A stretch of DNA of 44,840 nt, taken from assembly GCA_026394055.1 (NCBI GenBank), contig JAPKYZ010000025.1, positions 1 to 44,840 of the forward strand, given 5' to 3'. Both the position numbers and the translations under genes were made by a program. The DNA comes from Acidobacteriota bacterium. Its GTDB lineage: Bacteria > Acidobacteriota > Terriglobia > Bryobacterales > Bryobacteraceae. Positions 37,453-44,840 of the stretch are shown here, in pieces; the stretch's first letter is position 1, and each line of letters begins with the position of its first letter. The notes under the pieces are model-generated. The model was not told where the DNA came from. It made no database searches and saw nothing but the letters and a program-made list of their open reading frames with translations.

Positions 37453-38196
37453 ATGTCCGCTGCGGTCCCAGATATCCTTTCCCGAATCGTCGCCACCAAG
37501 CGTGTTGAAGTGGAGCATTTGCGCGCGTCACGCCGCAGTTTCCGGGCGGCACTAGCAGGCCGCAAGCCCGCCGTTATCGCGGAGCTCAAGAAGGCGTCAC
37601 CCAGCAAAGGCACACTGATCGAGGAGTACCACCCCGGCCAGATCGCGCACTTTTATCAGACCGGCGGCGCCGCCGCGCTGTCCGTGTTGACCGACCGGAA
37701 CTACTTCCAGGGCTCCCTGCATGACCTCCACACCGCCCGGGCCGCCACGCACTTGCCCGTGCTGCGCAAGGACTTCATGATCGATGAGATCCAGATCGCC
37801 GAAGCCGTCACCTCGGGCGCTGACGCGATCTTGCTGATCGCCGCGATCATGGATGTGGCCCGCTTGCGCGCGCTGCGCGAGTTCGCCGAAAAGCTCGGCC
37901 TGGACGTGCTGGTGGAAGCGCACGATGAACGAGAGCTTCTGGCCGCACTCGAATCCGGCGCCACCATCGTCGGCGTCAACAATCGTGACTTGCGGACCTT
38001 CCAGGTATCGCTAGAAACCTCAATCCGCCTCGCGCCGATGTTCCCCAAGGATGTGATCGCCGTCAGCGAAAGCGGGATCCAATCCCGTGCTGACGTGGAC
38101 CGCCTGATGCAGGTGGGCTACCGGGCCTTCCTGATCGGTGAGCACCTGATGAAAGCTGCCGACCCGATGGCGGCGCTACAGGAGTTGACCGCTTGA
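37453..38196 (+). CDS. trpC: Indole-3-glycerol phosphate synthase
   Basis: A 247-residue TIM-barrel enzyme converting carboxyphenylamino-deoxyribulose phosphate to indole-3-glycerol phosphate. Family motifs: IAELKKASPSKG (Glu44, Lys46, Ser49), LRKDFMIDEIQI with the catalytic Lys, VGVNNRDLRTFQV, AVSESGIQSRADV and GYRAFLIGEHLM. Not fused to trpF. First gene of the aromatic operon; only 52 bases separate it from the divergent C45-type gene, and no leader peptide or attenuator is visible there. Stop overlaps the trpF start. Confidence 0.96.
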   Translation: MSAAVPDILSRIVATKRVEVEHLRASRRSFRAALAGRKPAVIAELKKASPSKGTLIEEYHPGQIAHFYQTGGAAALSVLTDRNYFQGSLHDLHTARAATHLPVLRKDFMIDEIQIAEAVTSGADAILLIAAIMDVARLRALREFAEKLGLDVLVEAHDERELLAALESGATIVGVNNRDLRTFQVSLETSIRLAPMFPKDVIAVSESGIQSRADVDRLMQVGYRAFLIGEHLMKAADPMAALQELTA

Positions 38197-38777
38197 GCGA
38201 GGCCACCACGCCAGCGGCTATGAGCAGCGGACCCATCATCAAGGTCTGCGGCGTCACCACGCCGGACGATGCGGCGATGGCCGTTGAAGCAGGCGCCACC
38301 GCGATCGGCTTCAACTTCTGGCCGCGCAGCCCGCGCTATGTGGAACCACAGGCGTGGATGAAAGAAACTCCAGCGCTGAAAGTGGGCATCTTTGTCCATG
38401 AGGCTCCGGAACGCGTGCTGGAGATCGCAGCCTTGACCGGCCTCGACGTGGCGCAGATCTATGGCGACAAAGCGCCACCGATGCGCATCTGGCGCGCGGT
38501 GAAGCCGGGTGCGGAGATGTTGCCCGCGGAGGGCTACGTGATGGACGTCTCCGAGGGTACGGGTAAAACGTTTGATTGGTCGCTCGCCAAAGGCGCGGGT
38601 GACAGGATCGTGTTGGCCGGTGGACTGGATGGGTCCAATGTGCGTGAAGCAATCCGCGTGGCCCGACCCTGGGGCGTGGATGCTTGTTCGCGCTTGGAAT
38701 CCTCGCCTGGCCGGAAAGATGCGGCGCGCGTGAGAGCTTTCGTCGCGGCGGCGCGAGAGGAGTTTATTCATGGTTGA
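38193..38777 (+). CDS. trpF: Phosphoribosylanthranilate isomerase
   Basis: A 194-residue TIM-barrel isomerase: IKVCGVT with catalytic Cys19, [34 protein letters not shown], and [16 protein letters not shown] with catalytic Asp163. The usual SSG is here CSRLE, a mild deviation. TTG 38193 overlaps the trpC stop by four bases; an ATG at 38220 is a possible shorter start. It overlaps trpB by eight bases. Confidence 0.93.
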   Translation: MSEATTPAAMSSGPIIKVCGVTTPDDAAMAVEAGATAIGFNFWPRSPRYVEPQAWMKETPALKVGIFVHEAPERVLEIAALTGLDVAQIYGDKAPPMRIWRAVKPGAEMLPAEGYVMDVSEGTGKTFDWSLAKGAGDRIVLAGGLDGSNVREAIRVARPWGVDACSRLESSPGRKDAARVRAFVAAAREEFIHG

Positions 38778-40014
38778 AACGGTTGAACCGCTCGCCGGGC
38801 TCGCTTCGGGTCCGGATACGCGGGGCCACTTTGGGCCTTATGGCGGACGCTTTGTCCCCGAGACCCTGATGTCGCCCCTGGAGGAGCTGGAAGAAGCCTA
38901 TCTCGCGGCCCGGCGCGACCCGGCGTTTAATGCCGAGCTCGACGACCTGCTGAAGAACTATGCCGGGCGCCCCACGCCGCTGTATTTCGCCAAACGGCTG
39001 AGCGAGCAACTGGGCGGCGCGCGGATCTACTTTAAGCGCGAAGACCTGCTGCATACGGGCGCGCATAAGATCAACAACGCGCTCGGCCAAGCGCTGCTCG
39101 CCCGGCGGATGGGCAAGCGGCGGATCATCGCCGAAACCGGCGCTGGTCAGCACGGCGTGGCCACGGCCACTGCTTGCGCGCTGCTGGGTCTCGATTGCGT
39201 GGTCTACATGGGCGAAGAAGACATGCGCCGCCAGCGGCTGAATGTCTTCCGGATGCGCCTGCTGGGTGCGCAGGTGGTGGGCGTCACGGTGGGCTCGAAG
39301 ACGCTGAAAGATGCCATCAGCGAGGCCATGCGGGATTGGGTGACCAACGTCAACGAGACCTACTATTTGCTGGGTTCCGCGCTGGGTGCGCACCCCTACC
39401 CGATGATGGTCCGCGACTTCCACCGGTGCATCGGCATCGAGGCGCGGGAGCAGATCCTGGCTGCGGAAGGCCGTCTGCCGGACGCGGTGTTTGCCTGTGT
39501 CGGCGGCGGCTCCAACGCCATTGGCATCTTTCACCCCTTTGTGGAGGACGCGGGCGTCCGCCTGATCGGCATTGAAGCCGGTGGCCGCAGCGAGAAACTG
39601 GGCGAGCACGCGGCTCGATTCTCGGGTGGTGCACCGGGCGTGTTGCATGGTGCCTATAGCTACCTGCTGCAAGACGGTGACGGCCAAGTCGCGTTGACCC
39701 ACTCGGTCTCAGCTGGCCTCGACTATGCGTTGATTGGACCGGAGCATGCGTGGCTGCATGACCGCGGCCGGGCGGAGTATTTGAACTGCACGGACTCGCA
39801 CGCGCTCGAAGGCGCGTTGCAGCTGTCGCGCACGGAAGGCCTGATTCCGGCGCTCGAATCCTCACACGCCGTGGCCATTGCGCTCGACCAGGCACCCGCG
39901 GCGAAGGGCCAGATTTTCATCGTCAACCTCTCGGGGCGTGGCGACAAAGACATCGACCTCTATCGCGAGAACCTGCCAGAGTTGGACATCAATTCGGAGA
40001 AGGCCTCCGCGTGA
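38770..40014 (+). CDS. trpB: Tryptophan synthase beta chain
   Basis: A 414-residue PLP enzyme making tryptophan from indole and serine. [14 protein letters not shown] near the N-terminus, the PLP lysine in HTGAHKIN (Lys100), [12 protein letters not shown], the VGGGSNAIG phosphate-binding loop, and LSGRGDKDI at the end are all present. This is the standard TrpB1 type, expected to pair with the adjacent TrpA. Stop overlaps the trpA start (GTGA). Confidence 0.98.
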   Translation: MVETVEPLAGLASGPDTRGHFGPYGGRFVPETLMSPLEELEEAYLAARRDPAFNAELDDLLKNYAGRPTPLYFAKRLSEQLGGARIYFKREDLLHTGAHKINNALGQALLARRMGKRRIIAETGAGQHGVATATACALLGLDCVVYMGEEDMRRQRLNVFRMRLLGAQVVGVTVGSKTLKDAISEAMRDWVTNVNETYYLLGSALGAHPYPMMVRDFHRCIGIEAREQILAAEGRLPDAVFACVGGGSNAIGIFHPFVEDAGVRLIGIEAGGRSEKLGEHAARFSGGAPGVLHGAYSYLLQDGDGQVALTHSVSAGLDYALIGPEHAWLHDRGRAEYLNCTDSHALEGALQLSRTEGLIPALESSHAVAIALDQAPAAKGQIFIVNLSGRGDKDIDLYRENLPELDINSEKASA

Positions 40015-40775
40015 CGCGCATCGAGAAAGTTTTCAAATCCGGCCGCAAAGTATTGGTGGCCTATCTGACGGCGGGTGACCCGAATCCGGCCGCGACCCCG
40101 GAACTGGTGGCCGCGCTGGAACGTGGCGGGGTTGATCTGGTGGAGCTGGGCGTTCCCTTCTCTGACCCGATCGCCGACGGTCCCGTCATCCAAGCCGCTT
40201 CCGCGCGGGCACTGGCGGAGGGCACGACGCTGGCCAAGGTGCTCGAGATCGCGCGCACCATCCGGAAGACATCCGATATTCCGCTGCTGTTGTTCACCTA
40301 CATGAACCCCGTGGTCCGCTATGGCTTTGAGGCGCTGGCGCGTGACGCCAAGGCAGCCGGGATTGATGGTTGCCTGATGACCGACCTGTCGGTCGAAGAA
40401 GCGGACGACTACATCGGCATCATGCGCGACGCCGGCCTGGACACAGTGTTCCTGGCCGCGCCCACCAGCACTCCGCGGCGGCTGGAACTGGTAGCCAAGT
40501 ACTCGAGCGGCTTTGTCTACGTGGTGTCACGCAATGGGGTCACGGGTGAGCGTGAGCAGCTGTCGGCCTCCGTGGGCCCGCTGCTGGAACAGTTGCGGGC
40601 CAAGACCACACTGCCCCTGGCCGTCGGCTTCGGCATCTCCAACGGCGAGCAGGCCCGAGCCTCAGCCGAACATGGCGACGGTGTCGTCGTCGGCAGCGCC
40701 ATTGTGCGCTTGATCGAACAAGGTGGCGATCTGGAAGCCTTTGCGCGCTCGCTGCGGGAGGGCCTCGATGGTTAA
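40011..40775 (+). CDS. trpA: Tryptophan synthase alpha chain
   Basis: A 254-residue TIM-barrel enzyme splitting indole-3-glycerol phosphate. Catalytic Glu45 in [10 protein letters not shown] and Asp125 in [10 protein letters not shown] are present, as are the YMNPV loop, [14 protein letters not shown] and [12 protein letters not shown]. Starts with GTG inside the trpB stop. Five bases separate it from the chorismate mutase gene. Confidence 0.97.
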   Translation: MTRIEKVFKSGRKVLVAYLTAGDPNPAATPELVAALERGGVDLVELGVPFSDPIADGPVIQAASARALAEGTTLAKVLEIARTIRKTSDIPLLLFTYMNPVVRYGFEALARDAKAAGIDGCLMTDLSVEEADDYIGIMRDAGLDTVFLAAPTSTPRRLELVAKYSSGFVYVVSRNGVTGEREQLSASVGPLLEQLRAKTTLPLAVGFGISNGEQARASAEHGDGVVVGSAIVRLIEQGGDLEAFARSLREGLDG

Positions 40776-40780
40776 CCAGA

Positions 40781-41110
40781 ATGGCTAAGAAGAAGGCAGC
40801 TGCTCCCGAAGTAGACCCGCGCATTGCGCTCTCCGGGTTCCGCCACCAGATTGATACCATCGACCGGCAGCTGCTCGACTTGTTGAACCAGCGCGGCCGC
40901 GTGGCGCAGCAGATCGGCCAAGTGAAGAGCCAGCATGGCCTGGCCGTGGTGGAACCATCACGTGAACAGCAGGTGGTGGCCAACATGATGGCTGCCAATG
41001 AAGGGCCTTTGCCCAACGACTCGATTGAACGCATCTTTTTAGGTGTGATGATCGAAATGCGAAACTTACAAAGAAAGCCCGCCAACGCTGGCGGCGAAGG
41101 AAAGGACTAA
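40781..41110 (+). CDS. Chorismate mutase, AroQ type
   Basis: A 109-residue all-helical protein: FRHQIDTIDRQLLDLLNQRG, then VAQQIGQVKSQHGLAVVEPS and REQQVVANM carry the conserved Arg and Lys residues of the AroQ active site. It converts chorismate to prephenate. A basic Lys-rich N-terminus (MAKKKAAAPE) and a loose tail flank the domain. Standing alone just before DAHP synthase, it may form a regulatory complex with it, as AroQ proteins do with type I-beta DAHP synthase in several bacteria. Confidence 0.93.
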   Translation: MAKKKAAAPEVDPRIALSGFRHQIDTIDRQLLDLLNQRGRVAQQIGQVKSQHGLAVVEPSREQQVVANMMAANEGPLPNDSIERIFLGVMIEMRNLQRKPANAGGEGKD

Positions 41111-41117
41111 CCCACCA

Positions 41118-42128
<1,011 letters not shown>

Positions 42129-42145
42129 CGAGATACCATACGGGT

Positions 42146-42403
42146 ATGGACTTCGAACAGTTCAAAGAGTTCATGCTGCAGAGCGCCGCTCAGCATGATG
42201 CCCGGATCACGGCGATCGAAGAATCGATGGGCCGTCTCATCAATACCGTGGACAAATTGGTCGATAACCAGGTGTTTTTGCAGGAAGCCAACCAGCGCAC
42301 CGAATCGAGCCTTGAACGTACCAACGCCGTGGTGCAAGAACTGGCAAAACTTGTTATCCGCCACATTAGTGAACCTGGCGCCCATTCGCCATCGTCCAAC
42401 TAG
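42146..42403 (+). CDS. Small coiled-coil protein between aroF and tyrA
   Basis: An 85-residue protein of unknown family: MDFEQFKEFMLQSAAQHDAR, then a heptad-like amphipathic stretch (ITAIEESMGRLINTVDKLVD and LQEANQRTESSLERTNAVVQ). It resembles the small hypothetical coiled-coil proteins common in Acidobacteriota. No link to aromatic synthesis is known. It sits 17 bases after aroF, and its end lies just before the tyrA start, so it is translated within the operon. Confidence 0.65.
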   Translation: MDFEQFKEFMLQSAAQHDARITAIEESMGRLINTVDKLVDNQVFLQEANQRTESSLERTNAVVQELAKLVIRHISEPGAHSPSSN

Positions 42404-42413
42404 CGGATCGAGA

Positions 42414-43160
42414 TTGCGCTCCGTAGCTATCGTCGGTGTTGGCCTGATCGGAGGCTCGTTCGCGCGAGCCCTCCGCCAGGCTGGTTTTGCGGGCGAGATC
42501 GTGGGCGTCAGCTCGCCAGCTACCATCGCCAAGGCCACCGGTGTCGTGGATCGTGGCGTCACCCTGGAAGAGGCGGCGGCGTGCGATCTGGTGTTTCTGG
42601 CCCAGCCGATCTTCGGCATTATTGAGACGCTGGGCCGGCTGCAGACCACCGCGCTGGTGACCGATGCCGGGTCCACCAAGCGGGCCATTTGTCAGGCCGC
42701 CGCGCATCTGCCGAATTTTCTGGGTGGTCACCCCATGGCGGGCAAAGAAGTAAGCGGCGTTGAGAACTCCGATGCCGAGCTGTTCCGCGGGCGGCCGTGG
42801 ATTCTCACCTCGACACCGCCGCCCGAGTTCCGCGAGTGGCTGGAACGGATCGGTGCGCGGGTGATGATTCTGGGGGCTGAGGAGCATGACCACCTCGTGG
42901 CGCTCTCCTCGCACGTACCGCAGTTGATCTCCAACGCCATCGCCAAGGTGTCGGCGCCCGCCCGCGCGGTCGCCGGTCCGGGGCTGGAATCGATGACTCG
43001 CCTCTCGCGCAGCTCGTTTTCTTTGTGGCGTGACATCATCGCCACCAATCGGGACGAGATCGGCATGGCGCTTGATGACTACATCGCCGCCATTCAGGCG
43101 CAACGGGATGCGCTGCGCCGGGGCGACGATGAGCTGCTGTTCGGCCACCGTGACCCTTAA
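42414..43160 (+). CDS. tyrA: Prephenate dehydrogenase family protein
   Basis: A 248-residue NAD(P)-dependent enzyme of the tyrosine branch. Rossmann motif VAIVGVGLIGGSF at the N-terminus, TDAGSTKRAI, GGHPMAGKEVSGVENSDAEL (prephenate-binding His), then the helical C-terminal domain with SSHVPQLISNAIAK and RLSRSSFSLWRDIIATNRDE. No ACT domain. The N-terminus requires a start near TTG 42414, since no ATG or GTG is in frame at the right place; longer frames run antiparallel to the family alignment start. Last gene of the operon. Confidence 0.9.
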   Translation: MRSVAIVGVGLIGGSFARALRQAGFAGEIVGVSSPATIAKATGVVDRGVTLEEAAACDLVFLAQPIFGIIETLGRLQTTALVTDAGSTKRAICQAAAHLPNFLGGHPMAGKEVSGVENSDAELFRGRPWILTSTPPPEFREWLERIGARVMILGAEEHDHLVALSSHVPQLISNAIAKVSAPARAVAGPGLESMTRLSRSSFSLWRDIIATNRDEIGMALDDYIAAIQAQRDALRRGDDELLFGHRDP

Positions 43161-43274
43161 GTACGCCGCCTATAAGAGCGCCCAAAACTAAGTGAGGCTC
43201 ACGGCGCTAGTAATCGGCCCTAGCTAGAGTATGGTACGTTTTAAAAAACAAGCGCTAAGGAAGGAAAGCACCAT

Positions 43275-43895
43275 ATGACTACGTTTGCAAGCGGCGCGCG
43301 GCGCCCCTCAATGATCGCCTTACAAATGGTGGTCTTAACGGCATTCGCCATCGTGGGCACGGCAGTGCCGGCCCGGGCGGCGCAGATCTCGTATGTCTGG
43401 CAGAATGGCGCTGGGCTGAAATTTCCTGGCACCGGCACGGTGCTCGCGATTTCGGGCCAGTTCACTTACGATACGGTCACCGAGACGCTTTCAAATTTCG
43501 AGACGACCTTGACCCCCGTCAGTGGCTTTGCGGGATGCGCCTGTGTGGGCAGTGCCACCAGCGGCCTGCTCAATTACCAGAACGGCATCACCACCATCGT
43601 CTTTTCGTATTTCAGCGCGGCCGCTGGCGGGCCGGTGGAGCCGCACCTACACCTGGATACGCCCGTGCTCGGTGGCCCTGGACCGTACTATCTTGGCGGG
43701 AAGTTTGGTCCCGGCACGTTGGTTTCCGGCGTCGGGATCGGTGGAGCCTACCTGCTGGTGGACAGCGGGAACGCCCCATTTATCCAAGCCGTTTCCTCGA
43801 CCCCCGAGCCCGCCACGTGGCTAATGCTGTTGGCCGGGATGCTCCTCGTGGGAGTACGCGCCGCGCGCGGTGTCCGAACAGCCGCCCTCCGCTAG
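43275..43895 (+). CDS. PEP-CTERM sorting domain protein
   Basis: A 206-residue exported protein: signal peptide (LTAFAIVGTAVPARA), a beta-rich middle (FTYDTVTETLSNFETTLTPV and the LLNYQNGITTIVFSYFSAAA stretch), and a C-terminal PEP-CTERM signal, TPEPATWLMLLAGMLLVGVR followed by arginines. PEP-CTERM proteins are processed by exosortase and often associate with extracellular polysaccharide; no exosortase gene is in this window. AAGGAAGGAAAG lies upstream of ATG 43275. It ends one base before the facing Ig-like gene's stop. Confidence 0.88.
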   Translation: MTTFASGARRPSMIALQMVVLTAFAIVGTAVPARAAQISYVWQNGAGLKFPGTGTVLAISGQFTYDTVTETLSNFETTLTPVSGFAGCACVGSATSGLLNYQNGITTIVFSYFSAAAGGPVEPHLHLDTPVLGGPGPYYLGGKFGPGTLVSGVGIGGAYLLVDSGNAPFIQAVSSTPEPATWLMLLAGMLLVGVRAARGVRTAALR

Positions 43896-43896
43896 G

Positions 43897-44840
43897 TTAG
43901 CGCCGGGTGACGATGAAGGAGCGCGAGGCCACGTTACCCGCCGCATCACGGGCCCGGATGGTCACCGTGTTCACCCCCACCATCAGCGGGATCGAAGCCT
44001 GCCATTTCGCCGTTCCCTGCGCCGTTCCGGAAGAGCCGGTCGAGTTCTGCCAGGAGACCTGCGTTACTTCCAGGTTGTCGCTGGCCACACCCGTCACCGT
44101 CAGGGAACTGCCGGAGGCGCTGAGGGACGAAGTCCCGGGTGTCTGAATGGTGAGGCTGGGGGCGGTCGTGTCCGCTGGCCGGTAGGTGACCGTGACCGTC
44201 TTGCTCAACGTCGTTCCGGCCGTTGCCACCGCAGTGATCGTGATCAGGTTGTCGCCCGCTAGCAACGGAACCGTGGCCGACCAGGCGGTGGTGCCAGACG
44301 CCGTGCCGCTGCCGCCGCGGCCGTTCACCCAGGTGACGCGGGCGATTCCGGACGCATGGGCCGCAGCGCCATTCACGGCCACGCTGGTGGTCGTCACCAC
44401 GGCCCCGGCCGTCGGGTTCTGAATGGTCAGAGTCACTGGCGTCTCCGGCAGCTTGTAAGTGACGACAATCGCCTTAGCGGCCGTCCCGCCAGCGGTAGAG
44501 ACGGCGGTGAACGTGATCACGTTATCCCCCGTCAACAACGGAATGGCGGCCGACCAGGAAGTGGTTCCCGTCGCGATGCCACTGCCGCCGCGAGAGTTCG
44601 TCCAGGTGACACGCGCGATCCCGGAGGCATGCGCGGCCGTGCCGCTGACGGGCACGGAGGCGGTGTTCACCGTGCTTACCAGCGCATTGGTGACGCTCAA
44701 CGTCACCGGAGTCTCCGGCGCCTTCACGGTGCCTGTCACCACCTGAGTCGCCGTCGTTCCAGCGACCGAAAGGGCGGTGAGCGTGATCTGATTCTCGCCG
44801 ACTTGCATGGGAACGGTGGCGGTCCAGGCGGTGGTGCCCG
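43897..44840 (-). CDS. Repetitive Ig-like surface protein, C-terminal part (continues past the right edge)
   Basis: The frame is open to the right edge, so the N-terminus is outside the window. The visible part has about 3.5 Ig-like repeats of 90 residues (270 bases): each reads roughly ETPVTL-x-NP..., AAHASGIARVTW-x-N-x-RGG, SGTTAWSATVPLLAGDNLIT, ITAVATAGTT. The last repeat is more diverged (SLTVTGVASDNLEVTQVSWQ). The domains are of the Big/cadherin-like adhesive type. Repeats keep about three-quarters nucleotide identity, so copy number may vary. The apparent ATG at 44808 is internal. Confidence 0.82.
   Translation of the reverse strand, partial: GTTAWTATVPMQVGENQITLTALSVAGTTATQVVTGTVKAPETPVTLSVTNALVSTVNTASVPVSGTAAHASGIARVTWTNSRGGSGIATGTTSWSAAIPLLTGDNVITFTAVSTAGGTAAKAIVVTYKLPETPVTLTIQNPTAGAVVTTTSVAVNGAAAHASGIARVTWVNGRGGSGTASGTTAWSATVPLLAGDNLITITAVATAGTTLSKTVTVTYRPADTTAPSLTIQTPGTSSLSASGSSLTVTGVASDNLEVTQVSWQNSTGSSGTAQGTAKWQASIPLMVGVNTVTIRARDAAGNVASRSFIVTRR

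Noticed and set aside
42195..42413. Upstream extension of the tyrA frame to 42195
   Set aside because: It runs through the coiled-coil gene in another frame and lacks family similarity before VAIVGVG.

Overview
The window looks like chromosome of a GC-rich Acidobacteriota bacterium, most likely of the Solibacteraceae/Bryobacterales type. This is inferred from gene content: DUF1080 proteins, a BNR/VPS10-type beta-propeller protein of about 1060 residues, DUF3500, a PadR gene coupled to a membrane protein with an LYPRAWRQRYG motif, a PEP-CTERM protein, many secreted enzymes with Sec, Tat or lipoprotein signals, and one copy of a GAGCCGCGACCGTGAGGGAG-type intergenic repeat. No 16S rRNA or tRNA gene is present to confirm it.

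Layout. 1-0.85 kb is a decayed region: the 3' end of an IS630-family transposase, a secreted-protein pseudogene that ends in it, and a 3' remnant of a cytochrome-like gene. 0.85-5.6 kb: an Rrf2 regulator overlapping a monoheme cytochrome gene, DUF3500, a VapBC pair and a bicupin. 5.6-8.5 kb: recombination and replication genes recR, ybaB and dnaX on the minus strand. 8.6-11.8 kb: a large beta-propeller gene split by one in-frame TGA. 11.8-19.5 kb: an MFS transporter divergent from a creatininase-family hydrolase (with two 19-bp direct repeats between them), a serine hydrolase, an MgtC/DUF4010 - DUF155-like - metallo-hydrolase run, and DUF1080. 19.5-21.2 kb: a gene remnant, an ExbD-like gene, a toxin-antitoxin cassette bracketed by exact 17-bp direct repeats, and yjbQ. 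21.2-23.7 kb: a clear c-di-AMP (ydaO-yuaA class) riboswitch leading into a KimA-like APC transporter with a long cytosolic tail. 23.7-35.2 kb: PadR with a Wzz-like membrane protein, an ABC-2 exporter with a lipoprotein, an amidohydrolase, a DUF433/PIN-like toxin-antitoxin pair, an acyltransferase, DUF1080, an APC permease, DUF58 and a TonB-dependent receptor. 35.2-36.0 kb: a Fic toxin with its small antitoxin. 37.4-43.2 kb: a tightly packed aromatic amino acid operon (trpC-trpF-trpB-trpA-chorismate mutase-DAHP synthase-small coiled-coil protein-tyrA). The right edge holds a PEP-CTERM protein and the C-terminal part of a repetitive Ig-like surface protein.

How it fits together. The aromatic operon joins the entry step of the shikimate pathway (DAHP synthase), the branch point (chorismate mutase), the tyrosine branch (tyrA) and the last four steps of tryptophan synthesis; trpE, trpG and trpD must lie elsewhere. 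The c-di-AMP riboswitch and KimA-like transporter form a potassium/osmotic homeostasis unit. Four unrelated toxin-antitoxin modules (VapBC, ParE/RelE-like with a ribbon-helix-helix antitoxin, DUF433/DUF5615, Fic/VbhA-like) are scattered singly among metabolic genes, and the direct repeats around one of them suggest how such a module was inserted.

I see no phage, CRISPR array or obvious large new defence locus. The observations most worth following are the 17-bp repeats around the toxin-antitoxin cassette, the riboswitch-transporter unit, the 19-bp tandem operator candidate, the nonsense codon in the beta-propeller gene, and the 15-bp repeats that tie the Rrf2 stop to the cytochrome start.
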